Positions 14,316 through 19,001 of a stretch of 19,001 nucleotides of DNA are shown here, piece after piece. The stretch's first letter is position 1. Each line of letters begins with the position of its first letter. The notes beneath the pieces are model-generated. The model was not told the origin of the DNA. It worked only from the letters and a program-made list of their open reading frames with translations, and searched no databases. The translations under genes were made by a program, and so were the position numbers. This DNA is from RGIG5472 sp051867635 (GTDB lineage: Bacteria > Bacillota > Clostridia > Oscillospirales > Oscillospiraceae), in the NCBI GenBank assembly GCA_051867635.1, contig JBJDYT010000051.1:1-19001 (forward strand), given 5' to 3'.

Positions 14316-14334
14316 AAAAACAGCGATTTGGCAA
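14306..14334 (-). promoter_or_regulatory. Promoter of the AraC gene
   Basis: On the minus strand, TTGCCA (14334-14329) and TATCAT (14311-14306) are separated by 17 bp. Transcription would start near 14299, 45 nt before the ATG. Confidence 0.7.
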
Positions 14335-14341
14335 CAGCTTT

Positions 14342-14362
14342 CGCGTCCCTGCCGGGGGCGCG
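14342..14362 (+). other. Leader hairpin upstream of the nucleotidyltransferase gene
   Basis: CGCGTCCC (14342-14349) pairs with GGGGCGCG (14355-14362), 8 bp with one G-U pair, around a 5-nt loop. No T tract follows. It lies between the candidate promoter and the GGGAGGA ribosome binding site. The role is unknown. Confidence 0.3.
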
Positions 14363-14390
14363 GAAAGAACGGGATATATGGGAGGAACGT

Positions 14391-15302
14391 ATGAAAAAGC
14401 CTGTCTTAGTTATCATGGCCGCCGGCATGGGCAGCCGCTTCGGAGGACCCAAGCAGATCACCCCGGTGGACCCTCAGGGCCATATCATCATCGACTTTTC
14501 CCTGTATGACGCCTGGCGCGCGGGCTTCAGGGACGTGGCCTTTATCATCAAGCGGGAGACGGAGGCGGAGTTCCGCCAGTGCATCGGCGACCGCATGGAA
14601 AAGTACTTTAACGTCTCCTACGTCTATCAGGACATCGACCGCCTGCCGGAGGGCTTCTCCGTGCCGGAGGGGCGCACGAAGCCCTGGGGCACGGGCCATG
14701 CCGTGGCCTGCTGCCGGGGCGTGGTGGACGGTCCCTTCGCCGTCATCAACGCGGACGATTTCTATGGCCGCACGGCCTTTTCCGCCATCTACGATTTCCT
14801 CAGCGGCGACCCCGTGCGCGGCAGCTACGCCATGGTGGGCTACCGCCTGCGCAACACGGTGACGGAGCATGGCTCCGTGGCCCGGGGCGTCTGCGAGATC
14901 GAAAACGGCTTGCTCCGCGGCATCACCGAGCGCACCAACATCATCAAGCAGGGCGCGGACGCCGCCTTCTCCGAGGACGGCGGCAAGACCTACACCTCCC
15001 TCCCCGGCGAGACTATCGTCTCCATGAACATGTGGGGCTTCTCCGCCGGGCTTCTTGACGAGCTGTGGGACCGCTTCCCGGCTTTTCTGGAGAAGAACCT
15101 GCCCGTGAACCCCGTGAAGTGCGAGTACTTCCTGCCCTTCGTGGTGAACGAGCAGCTCAGCGACGGCAGCGCCAGCGTGCGGGTGCTGCCCTGCGAGGAG
15201 AGCTGGTACGGCGTGACCTACCGGGAGGACCTGGACTCCGTCTGCAGCGCCATCGCGCGGATGAAGGAGCAGGGGATCTATGAGGAGGAGCTGTGGAAAT
15301 GA
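14391..15302 (+). CDS. Sugar-1-phosphate nucleotidyltransferase
   Basis: A 303-residue cytosolic nucleotidyltransferase. The nucleotide-binding signature AAGMGSRFGG (10-19) is followed by PK (20-21); GTGHAV (100-105) and INADDFYG (119-126) supply further substrate and metal contacts, as in GalU/GlmU-type enzymes. It probably joins NTP (likely UTP) to a hexose- or HexNAc-1-phosphate. GGGAGGA precedes ATG 14391, and a 4-nt ATGA overlap leads into nahK, whose product is a HexNAc-1-phosphate. In Bifidobacterium this step is done by LnpC, a GalT-type uridylyltransferase of a different fold, so here a pyrophosphorylase-type enzyme seems to take that place. The exact sugar and nucleotide are not shown by sequence. 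Confidence 0.9.
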   Translation: MKKPVLVIMAAGMGSRFGGPKQITPVDPQGHIIIDFSLYDAWRAGFRDVAFIIKRETEAEFRQCIGDRMEKYFNVSYVYQDIDRLPEGFSVPEGRTKPWGTGHAVACCRGVVDGPFAVINADDFYGRTAFSAIYDFLSGDPVRGSYAMVGYRLRNTVTEHGSVARGVCEIENGLLRGITERTNIIKQGADAAFSEDGGKTYTSLPGETIVSMNMWGFSAGLLDELWDRFPAFLEKNLPVNPVKCEYFLPFVVNEQLSDGSASVRVLPCEESWYGVTYREDLDSVCSAIARMKEQGIYEEELWK

Positions 15303-16372
15303 ACGAGATGCTGTATGACATCCTCGCCCGCTTTCAGCTGGATACGCCGGCGGAGAGCTGCGAGCCCTACGGCTGCGGCCATGTGAACGAGACCTACCTG
15401 GTGGTCTCTCAGGCGAAGAAGCGCTACATCCTGCAGAAGATCAGCACCCGGGCTTTCCACGACGTGCCGGCGCTGATGGAGAATATCCTGGCCGTCACCT
15501 CCTTCCTGCGCGAGCGCAGCGACGATCCCCGGGGCACGCTGACCCTGGTGCCCACCACATCGGGGGCCGGCTTCCTGACCTATGACGACGGCAGCTACTG
15601 GCGCATGTACGACTTTATCGAGGGCTCCGTCTGCCTGCAGGCGGCGGAGACGGCGGAGGACTTCTATCAGAGCGCCATCGGCTTCGGCCGCTTCCAGCAG
15701 CAGCTGAAGGACTTCCCCGCCAAGACCCTGCATGAGACCATCCCCAACTTCCACAACACCGCCGACCGTTACCGCATCTTCCGGGAGAAGCTGGCCGCCG
15801 ATCCCTGCGGCCGGGCCGCCGGCGTGCAGGCGGAGATCGACTTCGCCCTGGCGCGGGCGGAGCAGGCGTCCATCCTGGTGGATCAGCAGGCGGCGGGCCT
15901 GCTCCCCACCCGCGTGACCCACAACGACACCAAGCTCAATAACGTCATGCTGGACGCCAGGACCAAGAAGGCCCTCTGCGTCATTGACCTGGACACGGTG
16001 ATGCCCGGGCTGAGCCTGTATGACTTCGGTGACTCCATCCGCTTTGGCGCTTCCACCGCGGCGGAGGACGAGAAGGACCTGAGCAAGGTGGAGATGAGCC
16101 TGGATCTGTTCCGCACCTACACCCGGGGCTATCTGGAGGCCTGCCCGGGGCTGACGGAGCAGGAGCGCAAAATGCTCCCCATGGGCGCGAAGATGATGAC
16201 CCTGGAGTGCGGCGTGCGCTTTCTCACGGACTATCTCGACGGCGATAAGTACTTCGCCACCCGTTATGACACCCATAATCTGGACCGCTGCCGCACCCAG
16301 TTTAAGCTGGTGGCGGACATGGAGAAGAAGTGGGAGGAGATGGAGCGCATCGTAAAGGAGGAGACGAGATGA
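15299..16372 (+). CDS. nahK: N-acetylhexosamine 1-kinase
   Basis: A 357-residue kinase of the aminoglycoside phosphotransferase (APH) fold, closely resembling bifidobacterial NahK/LnpB as I remember that sequence. Shared blocks are EPYGCGHVNETYLV (22-35), VPTTSGA (84-90), VTHNDTKLNN (206-215, catalytic Asp210), IDLDTVMPG (229-237, metal Asp), DFGDSIRFGAST (242-253) and the C-terminal ECGVRFLTDYLDGDKYFAT. NahK phosphorylates GlcNAc and GalNAc at C1, feeding the lacto-N-biose/galacto-N-biose route. ATG 15299 is chosen because it makes an ATGA overlap and has GAGGAGGAG about 8 nt upstream; a GTG at 15293 would be too close to that site. It overlaps galE by 4 nt. Confidence 0.93.
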   Translation: MNEMLYDILARFQLDTPAESCEPYGCGHVNETYLVVSQAKKRYILQKISTRAFHDVPALMENILAVTSFLRERSDDPRGTLTLVPTTSGAGFLTYDDGSYWRMYDFIEGSVCLQAAETAEDFYQSAIGFGRFQQQLKDFPAKTLHETIPNFHNTADRYRIFREKLAADPCGRAAGVQAEIDFALARAEQASILVDQQAAGLLPTRVTHNDTKLNNVMLDARTKKALCVIDLDTVMPGLSLYDFGDSIRFGASTAAEDEKDLSKVEMSLDLFRTYTRGYLEACPGLTEQERKMLPMGAKMMTLECGVRFLTDYLDGDKYFATRYDTHNLDRCRTQFKLVADMEKKWEEMERIVKEETR

Positions 16373-17385
16373 GCGTACTTGTGACCGGTGGCGCCGGCTA
16401 TATCGGCAGCCACACCTGCGTGGAGCTGTTGGAGCGGGGCATGGACGTGGTGGTGGTCGACAACCTCGTCAACAGCAGCCCCAAGTCCCTGGAGCGCGTG
16501 GAGCAGATCACCGGGAAAAAGCTGGCGTTCTACCGCGACGACGTCCGGGACCGGGCGGCCCTGGACCGCATCTTTGAAAAGCACCACATCGACTGCGCCA
16601 TCCACTTCGCCGGGCTGAAAGCCGTGGGCGAGTCGGTGAGCATGCCCATGGAGTACTACGACAACAACCTGAATTCCACCATGACCCTCTGCCAGGCCAT
16701 GCGGGACCACGGGGTGAAGAACATCGTCTTCTCCTCCTCCGCCACGGTCTATTCCGGCGACAACGCCATGCCCCTGCGGGAGAGCTGCCGCACCGGCAAC
16801 TGCACCAATCCCTACGGCTGGACCAAGTACATGTCCGAGCAGATCCTGCGGGACATGGCCAAGGCGGACGGGGAGTGGAGCGTGGTGCTGCTGCGCTACT
16901 TCAACCCCATCGGCGCCCACAGCAGCGGCCTCATCGGCGAGGACCCCCAGGGCATCCCCAACAACCTGATGCCCTATATCTCCCAGGTGGCCATCGGCCG
17001 GCGGGAGTGCCTGAACGTCTTCGGCAACGACTACGACACCCCCGACGGCACCGGTGTGCGGGACTTCATCCATGTGGTGGACCTGGCCCGGGGCCATGTG
17101 GCGGCCATCGGCTATATGCGCACCCACAAGGGCGAGAGCGTCTTTAACCTGGGCACCGGCACCGGCTACAGCGTGCTGGACATGGTGAAGGCCTTTGAGC
17201 GGGTCACGGGGCAGAAGGTGCCCTACCGCATCGCGCCCCGCCGCCCGGGCGATCTGGGCATGGTGTACGCGGACCCCGCCAAGAGCGCGGAGGAGCTGGG
17301 CTGGAAGGCGCAGTACGGTCTCGATGAGATGTGCCGCGACACCTGGGCCTGGCAGAGCAAGAACCCCAACGGCTACGCCGACTGA
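16369..17385 (+). CDS. galE: UDP-glucose/UDP-HexNAc 4-epimerase
   Basis: A 338-residue short-chain dehydrogenase-type epimerase, the same length as E. coli GalE. It has the NAD-binding GGAGYIGSH (7-15), FSSSATVY (121-128), catalytic YGWTK (Tyr149, Lys153), NPIGAH, and the C-terminal LDEMCRDTWAWQ. Residue 299, Tyr in E. coli GalE and a gatekeeper against N-acetylated sugars, is Val here (codon 17263-17265), so UDP-GalNAc/UDP-GlcNAc interconversion is likely alongside UDP-Gal/UDP-Glc. It follows nahK with an ATGA overlap and AAAGGAGGAG upstream. It matches LnpD in the bifidobacterial pathway. Confidence 0.96.
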   Translation: MSVLVTGGAGYIGSHTCVELLERGMDVVVVDNLVNSSPKSLERVEQITGKKLAFYRDDVRDRAALDRIFEKHHIDCAIHFAGLKAVGESVSMPMEYYDNNLNSTMTLCQAMRDHGVKNIVFSSSATVYSGDNAMPLRESCRTGNCTNPYGWTKYMSEQILRDMAKADGEWSVVLLRYFNPIGAHSSGLIGEDPQGIPNNLMPYISQVAIGRRECLNVFGNDYDTPDGTGVRDFIHVVDLARGHVAAIGYMRTHKGESVFNLGTGTGYSVLDMVKAFERVTGQKVPYRIAPRRPGDLGMVYADPAKSAEELGWKAQYGLDEMCRDTWAWQSKNPNGYAD

Positions 17386-17410
17386 GCGGAAGAAAGGGAG
17401 GGCAGCAAGG

Positions 17411-18787
17411 ATGAAGCATCTTGGCATTGAGTACAGCATTCGCAATCTTCCCGTGCTGGATAAGGAGTTTGTGCCTTACGGCGTGTGGATGAACGCCTAC
17501 CTGGAGCAGGCGGCGCACCCCTTCTCCGTGGCGGTGGAGCGGGAGGACGGCAAGATCTCCGTGTTCCGCTCCGCGCTCCGCGGCGCGGACTTCGCCGAGG
17601 CGAACCAGGTCTTCGTGGACCGGCTGGTGAAGTTCCTGCTCTGGAGCGTGGGCGGCTTCAGAGTCTATCTCTGCGGCTGCGACGAGCAGGCGGCGGCGCT
17701 GCAGAAGGCCTATACCGAAAGCGGCGCGCGCCATTTTGACAAGGGCTTTATGGAGGACGTGTACGAGCGTCCCTTTGAGATCGTGGTGACGGATGAGGCG
17801 CACTTCCCCGAGGCCAGGGAAGCCACGCTTTCCGTGGGCGGCCATCTGGAGGGCTGCCGCATCGGCTTTGACGCCGGCGGCTCCGACCGGAAGGTCTCCG
17901 CCGTGGTGGACGGCAAGACCGTCTACTCCGAGGAGGTGGTGTGGCATCCCAAGACCCAGGCCGACCCCAACTATCACTTCCAGGGCATCGTGGAGGCCTT
18001 CCGCACCGCCGCGTCCAAAATGCCCCGGGTGGACGCCATCGGCGTCTCCTCCGCGGGCGTGTTCGTGGGCAACAGCCCCATGGTGGCCTCCCTCTTCATC
18101 AAGGTCCCCCGGGACCGCCGGGAAGAGGTGAAGTCCATCTATGAGCGGGCGGCGAAGGAGATCGGCGACGTGCCCCTGGTGGTGGCCAACGACGGCGACG
18201 TGACGGCCCTTGCCGGCTCCATGAGCCTCGGCTCCGGCGCGGTGATGGGCATCGCCATGGGCACCTCCGAGGCGGCGGGCTATGTGGCGGAGGACGGCAA
18301 CGTCCTGGGCTGGTTCAACGAGCTGGCCTTCGCCCCGGTGGACCTGAGCGCAAACGCCATGCAGGATGAGTGGTCCACGGACTACGGCGTGGGCTGCAAG
18401 TACTTCTCCCAGGACGCGGTGATCAAGCTGGCCCCCAGGGCGGGCATCGCTCTCGCGGAGTCCCTCAGCCCCGCGGAGAAGCTGAAGGAAGTGCAGAAGC
18501 TGGCGGAGCAGGGCGCGGAGAACGCCAGGGATATCTTCCGCAGCATTGGCGCGTACCTGGCCCACACCCTGGTGCTGTACAGCCGCTTCTACACCATCCG
18601 CCATCTGCTGGTGCTGGGCCGCGTGGCCTCCGGCGTGGGCGGCGACCTCATCGTCAGCGAGTGCAACCGCATCCTGGCGGAGGAGTATCCGGAGCTGGCC
18701 GCTTCCATGACGGTGATGCTGCCGGATGAGAAGACCCGCCGCGTGGGCCAGAGCGTGGCCGCGGCGAGCCTGCCTGTCATCGGCTGA
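17411..18787 (+). CDS. ROK-like ASKHA-fold sugar kinase homologue with N-terminal extension
   Basis: A 458-residue protein. Residues 1-148 are an unassigned N-terminal domain. From about 150 it has an actin/hexokinase-type fold: phosphate-1 loop IGFDAGGSDRK (151-161), GVSSAGVFVGN (211-221), VVANDGDVTALAG (257-269) with a candidate catalytic Asp261, and the phosphate-2 loop GIAMGTSEAAGYV (280-292). This resembles ROK proteins, but the ROK zinc motif (CxCGxxGCxE) is absent. It could be a hexose or HexNAc kinase or a sugar sensor. It follows galE by 25 nt with GAAAGGGAGGG upstream, so it probably belongs to the same operon. The substrate is unassigned. Confidence 0.85.
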   Translation: MKHLGIEYSIRNLPVLDKEFVPYGVWMNAYLEQAAHPFSVAVEREDGKISVFRSALRGADFAEANQVFVDRLVKFLLWSVGGFRVYLCGCDEQAAALQKAYTESGARHFDKGFMEDVYERPFEIVVTDEAHFPEAREATLSVGGHLEGCRIGFDAGGSDRKVSAVVDGKTVYSEEVVWHPKTQADPNYHFQGIVEAFRTAASKMPRVDAIGVSSAGVFVGNSPMVASLFIKVPRDRREEVKSIYERAAKEIGDVPLVVANDGDVTALAGSMSLGSGAVMGIAMGTSEAAGYVAEDGNVLGWFNELAFAPVDLSANAMQDEWSTDYGVGCKYFSQDAVIKLAPRAGIALAESLSPAEKLKEVQKLAEQGAENARDIFRSIGAYLAHTLVLYSRFYTIRHLLVLGRVASGVGGDLIVSECNRILAEEYPELAASMTVMLPDEKTRRVGQSVAAASLPVIG

Positions 18788-18806
18788 GAGAAACTTAAAA
18801 ACAGAC

Positions 18807-18841
18807 AAAAAGACGTCCCGCTTGAAGCGGGACGTCTTTTT
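18807..18841. terminator. Bidirectional intrinsic terminator
   Basis: A perfect 16-bp stem (18807-18822 with 18826-18841) with loop TGA. The arms end in five As and five Ts, so it can stop transcription from both sides. It lies between the convergent ROK-like gene and the ABC permease gene. Confidence 0.9.
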
Positions 18842-18867
18842 CGTATGTATTCGCGTTTTGTTTTGTA

Positions 18868-19001
18868 TCAGCCCTTCACGCCGCCGGAGGTCAGGCCTGC
18901 CACCAGGTGCTTTTCGATGCAGAGGAAGAGGATGATGACAGGGATGGTGGCGAAGATGGAGGTGGCGAAGAGGTACTGCCACTGGATCATGTTGAAGCCG
19001 T
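18868..19001 (-). CDS. Carbohydrate ABC transporter permease (MalG type), C-terminal end only
   Basis: The last 44 codons of a minus-strand gene whose start lies beyond the window. The translation ends in MIQWQYLFATSIFATIPVII, LFLCIEKHLVAGLTSGGVKG and then a TGA stop (18868-18870). A final transmembrane helix followed by a tail ending LT(A/S)GxVKG is characteristic of MalG-like permeases of carbohydrate ABC importers. The position next to the amino-sugar operon suggests it imports the disaccharide or oligosaccharide used there. The substrate is inferred from context only. Confidence 0.85.
   Translation of the reverse strand, partial: GFNMIQWQYLFATSIFATIPVIILFLCIEKHLVAGLTSGGVKG

Noticed and set aside
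17204..18982. 592-codon minus-strand open frame opposite the ROK-like gene
   Set aside because: Composition is His/Gly/Ala-rich without domains, and the plus-strand gene has intact functional loops and a good ribosome binding site. It also crosses a perfect terminator.

Overview
The window is a high-GC (by eye roughly 60-65% G+C) bacterial chromosome segment with strong AGGAGG-type ribosome binding sites, TTGACA/TATAAT-type promoters, frequent ATGA/TTGA gene overlaps and perfect hairpin terminators. The gene content is an RsiV-type anti-sigma factor with its ECF sigma factor, DegV, a CarD-family regulator, an XRE protein with a zinc ribbon, and MBOAT/SGNH and GT2-GtrA/phosphodiester glycosidase pairs. 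This fits a high-GC gut Clostridia member (Oscillospiraceae/Ruminococcaceae-like). That assignment is inference. I see no phage, IS element, CRISPR, tRNA or rRNA.

Layout. (1) 1-131: a cluster of short palindromes with TTC/GAA loops. (2) 132-581 (-): XRE regulator with zinc ribbon. (3) 766-4389 (+): a tightly packed four-gene operon of MBOAT O-acyltransferase, membrane-anchored SGNH hydrolase, ECF sigma factor and RsiV-like anti-sigma factor. It is preceded by an ECF-type promoter candidate and closed by a strong terminator. (4) 7762-4489 (-): GT2-GtrA glycosyltransferase, membrane phosphodiester glycosidase, and a proline iminopeptidase fused to a four-helix membrane domain but carrying a strong internal start. 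(5) 7982-8992 (+): cytosolic transglutaminase-like protein. (6) 9055-9558 (-): CarD-like regulator. (7) 10041-10928 (+): DegV protein with a good promoter and a structured leader. (8) 11116-12980 (+): nagB-nagA. (9) 13067-14254 (-): AraC regulator, divergent from (10) 14391-18787 (+): sugar nucleotidyltransferase, N-acetylhexosamine 1-kinase (nahK/lnpB), galE and a divergent ROK-like protein. (11) 18868-19001 (-): the C-terminal end of a MalG-type sugar ABC permease running off the window.

How the genes work together. Region 3 looks like a self-regulated cell-envelope stress operon. B. subtilis sigV-rsiV-oatA pairs a lysozyme-sensing sigma/anti-sigma pair with a fused peptidoglycan O-acetyltransferase; here the acetyltransferase role may be split between an MBOAT transporter and an SGNH enzyme. 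Regions 8-11 form an amino-sugar island. nagBA sends GlcNAc-6-P to fructose-6-P, while NahK, the nucleotidyltransferase and a GalE with an opened substrate pocket (Val299) resemble the Leloir-like branch of the bifidobacterial lacto-N-biose/galacto-N-biose (lnp) pathway. The expected GH112 phosphorylase is not in the window and may lie beyond the ABC permease on the right. This points to growth on mucin or milk-glycan disaccharides.
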